A stretch of DNA of 64,000 nt from Lactifluus volemus (Eukaryota > Basidiomycota > Agaricomycetes > Russulales > Russulaceae), in NCBI GenBank assembly GCA_022376515.1, contig WTXI01000145.1:1-64000 (forward strand). The letters are read 5' to 3'. The notes under the pieces are model-generated. The model did not search any database. It was not told the origin of the DNA and saw nothing but the letters and a program-made list of their open reading frames with translations. Made by a program: the position numbers and the translations under genes. Of this stretch, positions 34,795-46,361 are shown piece after piece; the stretch's first letter is position 1; each line of letters opens with the position of its first letter.

Positions 34795-36060
34795 GTGTCA
34801 TCATAACAGACCGGCAGTATCCACACGTATCCACACTTCCATCTGCAACATAAAAGCTCGACTTACTCCCGATCACCTTCCTTCCGCTTTCTTTCCTAGA
34901 TGTGTATACTTTCTATCCACCAAGTTATTTTTCTAACACACCCAGCAGGCTCGCCCTCTCGGAAACGACTACCATTTTAATGACTAGATGGTCGACTCAC
35001 AGCGAAGTCAGACAATTATGTCGCAACCTCCCTTGCAATACACATTGAGGGAAATTGCATCAACGGGGCCCCACATGTACAGGACACCTTGGGACATCAC
35101 GAAAAAAAGAAAAAAGAAGACTGGCCAGCCAATCAGGCGACTGTCAGACAGAAAAAAAGAACCAATGGAGGCATGGGTGCAGTTACATGACCACAACCAA
35201 GCTACTCACGTCGCATTTCCGCATCAGTGGAACAGAGAACTTTGGTGTCACATGTGCAACACCAGCCAAAGGCGGCAGCAGGAAGGGCAATACAGGGACA
35301 ACCAGAAAACGAAGGAGTGTCATAGAGTCGACCGAGCGTAGGGGAGTTTGAAAGGAGAGCCAGAAAATGGAAAGGAAGCACGTGAAACGGTGGAAGGACA
35401 GCCACCACGTGAAAGGAGAAACGAACGCGGACAACCACACGAACAGGGTTTGCTGGTCTTCACATTATTCGTAATGTCCCTTATGCTGTTTTCATCGGGG
35501 TCAGTCAAAGCTGCGCCGGTTGAACAACTCGCCCCCCTTATAATTGCTGGCACGCAGTCGTGCAAGGTTGTCCAGGGTGCTGTCCCCTATGTCGGTGGTT
35601 TCCCGCGCAGGTAGTCTGACTGCAATCTGTCTGTGAGAGAGTCAACATCCGACCAATAATGCGTCACCGTGGTGCACATTCCGCGTCGAAGGGCTTCGTT
35701 GATAAAAACTCGAAGGTATGGCGAAGATCGTCCAAGTTCCAATTTTCATTTACTAGTAGCTTCATTGATTTTCCGTGGGTTTCTCAAGTGTAAAAACCCC
35801 TGTCAACTGAAATGCTGGGGTCCTGATGCGCCCCCTGTTTGTGCGCGCCGCATCATGATGGACATTGTCCTCAAAGGTAGCTGCGCGGGCTCTGGCATGG
35901 AGAACGGCGCCCAAGATCACAAGTAGGTGGATACAAATAAAAACATTTATCGTATTATGTACATACAATACAAACCCCATTTCGTAACACCATGACGACG
36001 CTGTCGTTGGTCATATGCATTAAATGACAGTGAAATCAAAAGTATGTAGGAGCGTGCAGA
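34795..36060 (+). repeat. C5 module, longest copy
   Basis: Retains the full upstream part (TATA-like acataaaagc near 34849) also found before the repeat-protein gene at 7516. The second ATG frame at 34988 gives 117 codons (MVDSQRSQTIMSQPPLQ.. to HRVDRA). The tail frame (QGLLVFTLFVMSLMLFSSGS) is open to 35614. No family recognised. Confidence 0.55.
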
Positions 36061-36067
36061 GAAAAGG

Positions 36068-37235
36068 CTAATTAATGTGTGTGAATGTGTATCCCTTCCA
36101 AATTGAGAGAGCAAGCGAAAAAGCCTTTTTCATTAAAGTTAAAACAGAGGCGATCATAACGCAGAGCAATAGCGTGAGAGGCGGGATCGCGCGATGCAAT
36201 GCGCCACTCGAATGTGGGCTTCCTGAGCCCGTGACGCTCGCGCTCACAGAACCGATCGTGGGAGTCCGCATGCCGCCTGCGTCAACCAAGCTCTGCGCGT
36301 TTGACGCAAGTGCGGCAAAGCCGACGGAAGCCGGATTGGCACGGAACACGCTGTACACGTTCTTAAACGTATCTCCGACGATCCACGCAGGCGAGTTGTT
36401 GTTCGAAATATACTCGAAAATCGCGCCAAGACATTGCCCGTTCGAGAGCTCGGTCAATTTAAAGTCGGCCGGAGAGATTGCCGCCGAAAGAGAGGGCGAC
36501 GTTAACGGTCGTAGAACACGCTGCGGAAAGTTTGTCAGCACACAAAATGGCAAAGAATACTGCCAGTGGGATAGGGTGGGAATGTAACGACGTACGATAG
36601 GTGTAAGATCCTTGATAATTGCCAGTGGCAGGGGAAGAATTGGGAATCTGCGCATATAGGGCACTGACTTGCGCTGCAGGTCCACCAATAAGCGTTGTTC
36701 CCGTATCGATCGCAGCGTACGAGGATGAGCCGGAGGGCAGTGTTATAGATCCAGAATTCACGGTTAGGCTCGTGATTGGAAGGGTCCAGTATGAAACCGC
36801 ATCTGAGGGAACAGATTGAAAATCTATTTGGCCCGTATAGAGACGAGTTGGTCGTTCCTGTCATGAGACATACAATAGACTTCGGGAGACGGCGGAGCGA
36901 CGCTGAGGCCAACCCAACATGAAAACTCCTCCAGGCTCATTTGGTTGGGGGCTCGATGCGTTCTGGAACCGCGTGAGATGGAAGGCCATGACTGGCTCAT
37001 CAAACACGTTGCCCTGGTACAAAGATTTCCAGAAGGGGGTGGCACCCGAAGATGCCAGCTGTTGCCAGCCAAGGCCCATGAGTCCTGATACGGGCGCACT
37101 TAACTGACCACTGGAGATATCGTTGCATACATCTGTGGGGATTGTTACTTGACAATAAGTGAGATGAGCTACTTAAAGGACGTACCAAAGACCTGATTTT
37201 GAACCTGAAAGCCGGCCATTTGGACCACGAAGCGT
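36068..37235 (-). pseudogene. P3: C-terminal and central part of aspartic protease
   Basis: Same order as P1 on the minus strand, including MGLGWQQ, AIDTGTTLIGG and the GPI-type tail. A deletion near 36478 removes the KSWSISPADF start, and another (36364) shortens FLKNVY. It keeps a longer QGSYTYR segment than P1. Confidence 0.78.
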
Positions 37236-37274
37236 TCTTCGGGCTACAACCTGTCCGCACCTTTTCCCTTTCCG

Positions 37275-37590
37275 CTTGTGAGCACATAACCCACTGACAC
37301 TGAGCCAGAATTGTCAATCAAAACATCGACTCGAGGTAGCTCCATATCTACGGAGCCCGAGTATTCGCTGACAGGCTGTGTGCCCAGTTATTTTTGGTTC
37401 AATAGCCATCGGAACCCCTCCTGTCGTGTTCGATGTCATCCTTGACACAGGCTCCGCAGACCTCTGGCTTGCCGCCTCGACATGCACTCAGGGTTGCAAT
37501 AATATTCAGACTTACGGGTCCTCATCCTCCTCCACGTTTAGATCACGTACGGCAGCGGTAAGGCCAGCGGAACACTTGCAACAGATGTCG
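37275..37590 (+). pseudogene. P3 inverted N-terminal half
   Basis: SIAIGTPPVVFDVI and DTGSADLW are present on the plus strand, as in P1. About 27 bp are deleted within the serine-rich stretch before TYGSG (near 37543), shifting the frame. Confidence 0.78.
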
Positions 37591-37639
37591 TGATGACGAT
37601 TGTATTTCCCCTCCAGAAATTCTTTCTGCCGCTTGGCCC

Positions 37640-39090
37640 AAAATTCCCATTCAGTGTCATTGCGAGGCCCTGCCACCCGACGAAGGATGGGGACATGCAG
37701 ACTACGGGAAGGCGGTTGATCACGAGACTTGGGCACAGCCAGCGGATGACCGACGGTGAGTAGCAAGCTCAAGGCGATGGAAGGTTGGAGGCATCGAGAC
37801 GCATGGCTTCCAGGGAGAAGATTAACTGAGGTTTCGGGAAGCTAAGGGTAGGGGGGGGGGTTGGGATCAAAATAGGAGGGCTGTTCGGAGAAAATAAGAA
37901 AAGACGGAAGAAGCAGGGCCGGCCTGCGCAGCAGATGAGAGATCAATGACGAGGCGTATCGCCCGCGTCGTCGCCATGACAAAGGTTCCGTTCCCACTTC
38001 ACACTTCTCAACCTTCTTATCGAGTTAGCCCGAGATGGGGGAGGGGGTCTACCGGGCCAAGTCGCTGCCTGTTGAGAAAGAATGCTTACCTAATTATTCT
38101 AGATCTCCTCCCCAGCCTCCTAGCCCGCCTGGGGCCCTCCCTCCACCTGGCGGGTCCCGTCCCCAACTGTCGATGAGCGATGATAGATTAGAGCGTGCAG
38201 CCCCGAGTATCGAGCCAAGTGTTGCTGAGACTGCGAGTGAAGGCGACTGGCTTGGCCGCAATTGAGGAGGACGAGGGTGATGTGGAAGACAATGGGGGCG
38301 AACATCAATTGCCTGGCAATAACCCAATCAGAAAAGATGGGAGTGGTTACATTAGTGAGTATGGCGGGACTGAATTTTCCCTTTCCGACTGTTGGGGTTT
38401 GTGTAGGCGTTGGCAGCGGCATACTGGGATAGCCCAAATGCGCCGAGCCCCGTGAGCACAAGGATCTCAGCGGCGTCTGTGTGTGACCGTATCACTCACT
38501 GACTTCAGTTATGTTGTAAAGGCAGTCTCAAGGATAGTGTCGCTACCCAGGTCGATGACAGCGAGGGTGTCCGTGATGTGGCGGATGAGACCCAGCCTCA
38601 TGGATGGACAGGCACTGGATAATGTTCACGAGGCATCCCCTGCAACTTCATTTGCCACTACACAAGCAGCGGATGTTCCCGAGGCTCAGGACCCGGCGGC
38701 GTCGCTAGGCGAGCTAGGTGGTGGCAACAATGGTATTAGAGGATGTGGGCCAGGGGGTGGTGGCGGCATGAGCCTGCGGGAGGAAGCAAGCTAGGTGGCG
38801 CCATATGGTGGCGGCAGGAAGAGGCGGTGAGCGGCGGGCTGGGTGCAACAACAACAAAACATGTGGGCTAGGTGGCAGGGAGTGGACTAGGTGGCGGCAA
38901 CAACAGGAGGAAGGGGTGGCTGTGCGGTGGCAAGCAGCAGCAGGAAGGGGCGGGCTAGAAGGCTGGGTGAGTGCACGGGGGACACGGCGGGACATGAAAG
39001 CCTAGTTTGGAAGGCGCAGTGGCGGACAATGCGTATCCATTTGGGAGAGGTAGGGGGCTGTAGAACAGTTAGGTAAGCATTCTTTACTGG
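37640..39090. repeat. G2: second copy of the G-rich element and flank
   Basis: Near copy of 23171-24760. It keeps the left inverted-repeat arm (about 38020-38045). The right arm is cut off after 'gcattctttactggga', where methyltransferase remnant M5 begins. The microsatellite of G1 is missing. Confidence 0.7.
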
Positions 39091-39240
39091 GATATGATGG
39101 CGCGCGAGACGGGCGTTGTGCTCGACTGCGTTGGGAAGCAATCTGGTGCGGGAGGGCTTCCCGTCGAGATATGGCTCGGGAGGGAGGCACTTACCCACCT
39201 CTTTACTGGGCACCCAAAATCGCAGACTGCGCCGTCGGAC
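39091..39240 (+). pseudogene. M5: 150-bp methyltransferase remnant
   Basis: Only the end of the last exon remains (MMARETGVVLDCVGKQ through IWLGREALTHLF). Confidence 0.75.
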
Positions 39241-39299
39241 AAACTGCCTCCACACATCTTCTCTCTGTCATGTGACCCAATCATCAGGTACTTTTACAG

Positions 39300-40320
39300 T
39301 TTTACTCGTAAACTGGGCAGTGTGTGCAGTTTGCAAAAGGTCGGGGCACTGATCATGTGACCTTGTTGATCAACAACGCTCACACCCTTGGAACGTTTTT
39401 TACGATGTTTTCTTTCACAACACATCCCTTCATCCTTCGTCAAAATCAAAGGAAGACCTCCCTCGCGGGAATATGTCGTTATTTCAGGCTCCAAGAGAAT
39501 GACATACAGGATGTCGGACAGGAAAGCAAGGGTTGCCGAGGCGTCGAAATGTCATGCTGCGCTAATTCTAGGTACGGCCCTATCTTCTGGGCTTTTTTTT
39601 CATCTTATGTTTCTAGATCTGAGCGCCACCGACAGAGCCAACGTTGAACCAAAGACTGTGATAGTCCAAGCTCTCACATCATCGCCAAGTCGTGGAAGCT
39701 AGTACGAAAGGAATTGAAGGTTTAATGGTGGCTGGTACGGCCATAAGTGTTGTGAGTGTTTGTGAAGTTACCTTTCCTACCTCATTCAAATTTAATGATC
39801 TTCCCTCATTGTTTTCATCGGTTCACCCTCGCGTAGAACGTTTGCATACCTGGCTACTTGAGGACAAGAAGATGCGCATAAGGGATTGCAGAATCAACTA
39901 GCTTTGAAGAATCTCGCTGGGATTACCCTTTCCAACCGTTACTCGGACAGAGCGCTTTCAACACATCTTTTCTTGTCATCGGATCCAGTCTTCAGATGCT
40001 CGGGTTTGTAACTGAACTGTTTTCGAGTTATGATCTACAGAGCGATGAAGCCCACCAACAAGTAAATTTATTATTATTAAATTGCTTGTCATCCTGACTC
40101 ACTGAGTTTGACAGACTTACAGGACCGGTGGGCGAAGTCAACCTTCACGAGTTCCTCGGGCACAAAAGTGGAAGGGTAGGTAGGACGATGCTCACAATAA
40201 AAGAGGCCAGCAATATCACATTGGCAGTAGAACATACCACAAAGAGAATAAAGACTGTAAGCTCAGCCCTTGCATGAGCACATTGCGGTACTGCAAACAA
40301 CTGCGACGTCTTGAATCAGG
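39300..40320 (+). pseudogene. B6: long copy of module B
   Basis: Contains MSDRKARVAEASKCHAALIL near 39512, an intron to 39616, LSATDRANVEPKTV, and the ERLHTWLLEDKKM block near 39838. It ends with AATAAAGACTG-type sequence near 40250, a possible polyadenylation region. Confidence 0.45.
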
Positions 40321-41169
40321 TACTGTATAAACCGTCAGGTTTGCATGATCCTCACACATGACTTGACACGTTCGGCCTAGCGGTGTTCACCCCCACATGT
40401 ACAGTACAATAATAACCGCATTAACCTGAGACTAACCGCTTCGAGCCTATGTACCCGTGGATAGTGGCTCGGCGGCATCATGCTAACATGGCACCCCTCT
40501 GTGAACAAGACCCCCTTTGTGAACACCAACTTCCTCACCCAATTCTCACTCAATCACCACATAATTTAGACAGTATCTAGTACCATGTATGACCATATTC
40601 CATGTTTTTTTTTGGTAAGATCTGCAATTGTCACGCCTGCCTATCGGAGTTTACAATCTGACAGAACAGCCGATCGGAGTCTAACATATGGCGTATGACG
40701 TAACGTGACTGCCACGGTTAGTGTCAAGGCACGACTAACCGATTTAGCAAGTCATCTTGCCGCTTTACACCACAACCTCCCACCATGAGCTTTCGGTCTA
40801 AACATCTTTTAATTCGTAGTTTCACATGAAATCCGTACTCTAAGCGTAAACGCGCGTCGCGCCGGCCAGTAAGTAGTCCATGCCTCGATCGTGCCAAGAA
40901 TAGGATCTTTCGCTACCGTCTTGTCAGCGGCCTGTCAATTGTGTGTCCCCGAGTTGATCATGAGGCTCTCGCTCTCTCCACCAGGCACTATTGAGTCTCG
41001 AAACGTGTTCGGAATCGTTCCCGGGTGAATGCGCCAGTGTCTCAAACTTTAATCATTCTGCGTACCGTTTGAAATTGCCTGGAGCTATAAGAAGAGGACG
41101 ACGGACGAAGAGGAGGGGCAGCATTACTCATCACCGATTCGATTTGCTCTTGAAACAAACACAACCACC

Positions 41170-41414
41170 ATGCGCTTCTCCGTCCTCACTCTCCTCATTG
41201 TGCTTCCTGCTGCAGCCTATGCAGCTGTATGTCCCCAACAGCTTTCGATTCAAGTCGAATGCGCTAGACGCGGCGCTTTCTGCGACAGCGATCATCCGTG
41301 CTGTGGCCTTTTGGATTGCAGTTGGAATGGCTTTTCTATGGTATGTGCCATTGCGTACTATCATGATTCCCTCCGCCTTATGAACTCCGAAAATGAACAC
41401 AGGAATGCACTTGA
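41170..41414 (+). CDS. A8: secreted knottin-like protein (60 aa)
   Basis: Exon 1 is 41170-41340, the intron 41341-41402 (62 nt) and exon 2 41403-41414, giving ECT and the stop. The final Cys is written TGC here and TGT elsewhere, a synonymous change. Loops are ARRGAF, DSDHP and GLLD. Confidence 0.8.
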
Positions 41415-41734
41415 GAGGTTGGACATCGAATCAAGGCGTGTGCGGGAACGTTCAAGAACAGGTTGTGATGAATTTGAGGCGTGGTGCCCTTGTCGAGTGG
41501 AATGGCAGGCATCCCTCTATTAATGACGAGCATGAGAGTGTGTTGGAGGGAGTTGGGTCATCGCTCTTGTGTATATAAAGTTTGTTGAATACAGTTTGAA
41601 CAAAATCAAACTGCTACCTTTTGTAGTGTGGAGAAGTGTTCAATTTGTCGAGCATGAGGGTGGTTGCTTTCGTAACAAATCTCTAGTAAGGGGGCAAGAA
41701 CCGATGCCAGCCTCGTGTACTGGCGCACATTAGG

Positions 41735-42778
41735 TGTATATACTACTTTCTATCCACCAAGTTATTTTTCTATCACACCCAACTCCCAGAAATGACTACC
41801 AATTTAATGACTAAATGGTCGACTCACAGCGAAGTCAGACAATTATGTCGCAACCTCCCTTGCAATACACATTAAGGGAAATTGCATCAACGGGGCCTCA
41901 CAAAAGGCCTTCAGACTACGCATGAAAACCGAATTCCGTAGGACATCACGAAAAAAAAAGAAGACTGGCCCGCCAATCGTGCAACTGTCAGAAAAAAAAA
42001 GCGGAGACATGGGTACAGTTACATGACCACAACCAAACTACTTCTACACGACACGTCGCAGTTCTGCATCAGTGGAACAGAGAACTTTGGTGTCACATGT
42101 GCAACACCAGCCAAAGGTAGCAGCAAGAAAGACGATACAGGGACAACCAAAAAAACGAAGGAATGTCATCGAGTCGACCGAGCGTAGGGGGAAATGGAAA
42201 GGAAGCATGTGAAACAGCCACCACCACGTGAAAGGAGAAACGAACGCGGACGCCGCCGGACGGCCACACCAACAACCACAGGGACAGGGTTTGCTGGTCT
42301 TCACATTATTCATAATCTTCAAACTTGTCAGAGTATAGTCAGGAACCAGCGTCATCTCCATGTTGATGCAGGATACTACATAGTACTATCCCTGGTTTTA
42401 ACATGGGCGCTGGTGCACAACAGACGCTTACATAACGACCAGAAAACAAGACGGCACCGCATGGGTGTCAAGAGTAAGTTGTCACCTTGGTGCACATTCG
42501 CGTCGAGAGGCTTCAAGCATAAAAACTCGAAGGGTAGCGAAGATTGTCCAAGTTCCAATCTTCATTTATACCGGATGTACTACTCTCGCCACACGATCAG
42601 ACAGACCGTTGAAAGTATGGTGTTAGCAGTAGTATTGGACAGAAGTGGATAAAACACTTGGGTAACCCGTAGACTCGGAGACCGAAAACGCAGTGCTATC
42701 AGTTTCATAGGTTGGCAGTCACAGTGGACAAGGACAGTGAGTATGAACAGTACGAAAGGGGATGAGGGCGCCCGGCAA
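41735..42778 (+). repeat. C6 module
   Basis: Close to C4, with the same short ATG frame (MTKWSTHSEV..) and the same tail. Interrupted downstream by the TIR element. Confidence 0.55.
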
Positions 42779-42799
42779 CATCAGCAAGATGTGGTGTTA

Positions 42800-43075
42800 C
42801 TAGAGCGACCTAGAGCTAGTACCACTAGTACCGGCTAGTACCGGCTAGTTGCTCTAGTTGCTCTAGTTTCTGTACTAGCTCTAGGGAACTTGTCATGCTC
42901 TAGTAACGAAACTAGCCCTAGGTGCTGCTAGTTTTTTGACTAGCTCTAGTTTCTCGACTAGCCCTAGTTTCTCAACTAGCTCTAGTTTCTCAACTAGCCC
43001 TAGTTTCTTGACTAGCTCTAGTTTCATACCTAGATCTAGTTTTACACCTAGTACCAGTTCTTCACACCTAGTTCC
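42800..43075. repeat. CTAG-rich subterminal repeats, left
   Basis: Irregular repeats of 'actagctctagtttct' type, about one CTAG per 8-16 bp. Such arrays commonly bind transposase in DNA transposons. Confidence 0.75.
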
Positions 43076-45439
43076 AGTTCACATAAAATAGCTATATTCA
43101 CGAAGCTACAAATAATACATTATACATAACAGTAATTTCATCAACCCACCCTTCCCCTCCCACTGAATCGTGCCCTCCATGGTGCCGAAATAGCGTGCAT
43201 CCCGTTCAGTGAGTGGGCGACATGTCAATCAGCCCAACACGTCTTGTCAAGCACCGTAACGAAGGTGGCTTTGCAAACACCATTCTGCTCATGTGGGCCA
43301 AGCAGTAATCAACAGGACTCTTCTGCGCACTGACGAGGATGATGATAAGCGTTGGGTAAACACCCTGGAGTATGATTCAGCGCCTGAGACAGATTTAATA
43401 CTACAGTGCTCACCGGAGCAACCAATAAGGGAGCCATCTCAACTGCCGCCGCCGGTGGTGTTGTGACTGGATTACAGCATTGACAGCGCTGTCGCTCCCA
43501 CCAGTGAATCATGATCAAGTATCTGCTTTTGAAGAACTGATGATGTCAGGAGAACAACTGTGTCACCGCCTCTTACGCCGCCGCCACAAGGAAAACTCAG
43601 CTACCGAGAGTGAGGAGAGCAGGTAAAAGGTTACCATCTGGAGGTTCAAGTTGTTGAGTAGTGTTGAGCAGTCTGCAAAATGCACGGATGATACCTTTTG
43701 AGAGCTCGATGTTGACTCGTTCCCAAGTTGCCAGCTTGCGCTGCCGGCGCCGGAAGAGGTGGCGGCAATGACTGGTTGTGATGATGTCATGAGTTGAGAA
43801 ACTGAAAAGGACATTGCGATACAGACATTCGGGAGGGATTCTCACCATCAGCCACGGTGCGCTGGGAGAAGATTAGAATTTGACGCATTTGGGCATCGGC
43901 TTGATGGTGCGACCGTTATAGAAGAGGGAACTGGCTTTCCCCGCCGGCGAGGAATCCGAGCCGGACTGTCATTCGACAGAAGAGAAGCGTCGAGGACGGC
44001 CTCGCACCTCGTGCGCTTCGCGACCGGGACAGGATTCATCAGACCTCCGGCAAGGATAATAAGGATTTCAATCAGAATTCCTTTTCATAGAGAAAGGGAC
44101 TCTTGTACTGACTGGAATAGAAGTCGTAACACCCTCCTTGTCCATTCAGCAGCCGGCCAGTGCTTGAGTATTGACATATCGTGACCTGGGGGTTGAGCGT
44201 GCCCCAAAAGACCAAACCCAAGGTCTCGACAGAAAGATATGGCAGTGGCGGGGAAAAATCAACCAACAGACACGATCAGTCAAGTATCTCTGAGACAAAG
44301 GATTTAGAGGCCTTACCTGTGAGAGAATGGATCCTCCTTGGCATGAAAACAGAGCCAATGTAGAGCCATTGACTCAGAAAGGCAGAAGCTAGCAGGGGGT
44401 TATGGAAGTGAAGAGAAAGAGACGGCGTGGCAGCGAAGAAAATCAACAAGAGACGAAATCAACTAATGCACAACAAGCAAACACACAGATAAATCAACGC
44501 AAATAAAGTGTCATGTCTGTTGAATTCCACACGGAGTTTGGGCGGAGTTTGGGCAGACCGACAATTTCTCTAAGTCGAGATCCAACTGGGGTGAACCGCT
44601 GAACCGCCGAACCGGTGAACGGTGAATGTGTGAACGCTTGAACTTTCGTGCATGCCTCCCCTTCCTCCCGTCCGCTGTCTATTCCACCATCGCCTCTGCC
44701 ATCACCTTCATCGCATGCCCTCTGTCGTCTCGTGTCATCTGTTGCCCACACTCTGTCATCGCGTCGCGTCGTCTCGCTGTCGCCCGCCCTCTGGTGCCGC
44801 CACCCGTCTGTCAATGTCATCGTCTTCCCCTCGCTGCTGTGACTGCTGTGGCCCGTTAGCATGGTCCACCAATGCGTCGTGAATTTTTTTTTCACTTTTC
44901 ACGCTAATCCTTTTTCTACAGTATTTTCTTTTATTTCCTTTTTCCCTGTTGTCCCCCTGCCTCCCCTTTGAGGGATGGCCTCGCATCCACCCACTGACAC
45001 GGAGGGGCGCCGCTTCCACCGTGTAGACGGTCCATTGGCGTCACGGTTGCTCGGGCGTTGCTGTTGCAACCGTCCGAGCCCCTGACGCCAGTGACTTGGT
45101 GCTATTGCGTGCGGGCCACTCTCTTTCTGTGCCGTCCTGCCCGGCCTTACCCACAGGGCAGCCTGGTCCAGCCCGAGGTTACTCGCACGTGGTAGAGGGG
45201 ATATGTGGCGGTGGGGCGGGGCGGGTTGCAGGGGTGGTGCGCAACGGCAGCGTGGGTGGTGTCAGGACAGCGGGGGAGTGTCGGGACAGTGGCGGTGGGA
45301 CAGCAACGGTGGCAGCAGCGGGAGTCGCGGGACAACAACGACCGCGTCAAAAATATAATGGCGGCAGTGGCAGCGAGGGTGGCAGGGCCGGCCCCTGGGC
45401 AGTCTAGCATCCTCTGATTTCATCCATTTATGTACAGTA

Positions 45440-45695
45440 CAATACTGTACTAGATCTCGTTCAAAATACTAGTTGTGCCTAGAGAAGTCAATTAAATTCT
45501 AGAATGACCTGGCATGACCTGGCATGACGAGGCACAATACTAGCTCTAGCTCAAATACTAGATGTGCCTAGAGAAGTCAATTAAATACTAGCTGTGCCTA
45601 GAAAAGTCAATTAAATACTAGAATGACCTAGTGTGACTAGGTGGTACTAGTGCTAGTGTCGCTAGGTCACGCTAGGCAGCTCTAGGCAGCGCAAC
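45440..45695. repeat. CTAG-rich subterminal repeats, right
   Basis: Repeats of 'gcctagagaagtcaattaa' and 'actagctctag'. Partner of the left array; the unit sequence is different but both are CTAG-rich. Confidence 0.75.
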
Positions 45696-45712
45696 TTTGC
45701 ATCTTGCTGATG

Positions 45713-46080
45713 AAGCATTGACTAGGATCCGTGACTTTTCCCACACGCACCCCACGTAGAATGCAAAAAAAAAAGGGACAGGGTGGTAAAAATTTCGGCC
45801 AATGCATCTCAATTGCCGAATTCGCCAGTGGCGGGATGGGAGCGGCTCGGTTTCATCCAGTGAAATGAGGAGGGAGGGAACAGCCACTACCGGCAAATAA
45901 TGGGAAGATTGTTTGTTGACATCTGATTCCAGGGATCGCTGGAGCCATTGCGACGCAAGGGTGGCGGACAATAAGCAAGGTAACAATCTCAGGACAAGAG
46001 ACAAAGTTTAGAGATGACATTTGTAAGGTCATTGGCAGACTTGAGCGAACATTTCTGCCCGGCCGCAATTCTCGCTTAAT
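45713..46080. repeat. D2 repeat, right part
   Basis: Close copy of 27716-28080, split from its left neighbour by the 2934-bp element. Confidence 0.7.
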
Positions 46081-46206
46081 CACCACATGATTTAGCCTAC
46101 AGTATCTAGTACCATGTATGACCATATTCCATGTTTGTTGTTTTTTTGGTAAGATCTGCAAAACAGCGTGTTTGTCACGCCTGCCTATCGGAGTCTAACA
46201 TATGGC

Positions 46207-46361
46207 AAATGACGTGTGGATGTGACGTCACCCAACATCGTACATTATAACGAGTTATCACATGTATTATGACCGGCCCAAGTACTTAAACAGGCCAGTT
46301 AGGCCACTATAATATTATCTTATCTTGTCCCCTTTCTACTGTCACGCTCTGTCAACGAACT
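46207..46361 (+). repeat. Copia 5' LTR (155 bp)
   Basis: Identical by eye to 52929-53083. Contains a palindromic TGACGTCA at 46223-46230. The end bases are set by the ATGGC duplication; they are not TG..CA, so the limits could be off by a base or two. Confidence 0.85.
46223..46230. promoter_or_regulatory. CRE-type site TGACGTCA in LTR
   Basis: A perfect 8-bp ATF/CREB palindrome, repeated at 52945-52952 in the 3' LTR, about 630 bp upstream of knottin A9. Confidence 0.5.

Larger units (their letters stand above)
42779..45712. mobile_element. 2934-bp DNA element with 13-bp perfect TIRs
   Basis: Begins CATCAGCAAGATG and ends with its exact reverse complement. The flanks ..ggcaa/aagcatt.. compared with the empty D1 site (ggcaagcatt, 27714-27723) indicate a 2-bp AA duplication. 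Both ends carry subterminal arrays rich in CTAG (42796-43080 and 45440-45690). The interior (43100-45420) has short ORFs with no transposase motif that I recognise, so it is probably non-autonomous. Superfamily not assigned. Confidence 0.82.
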
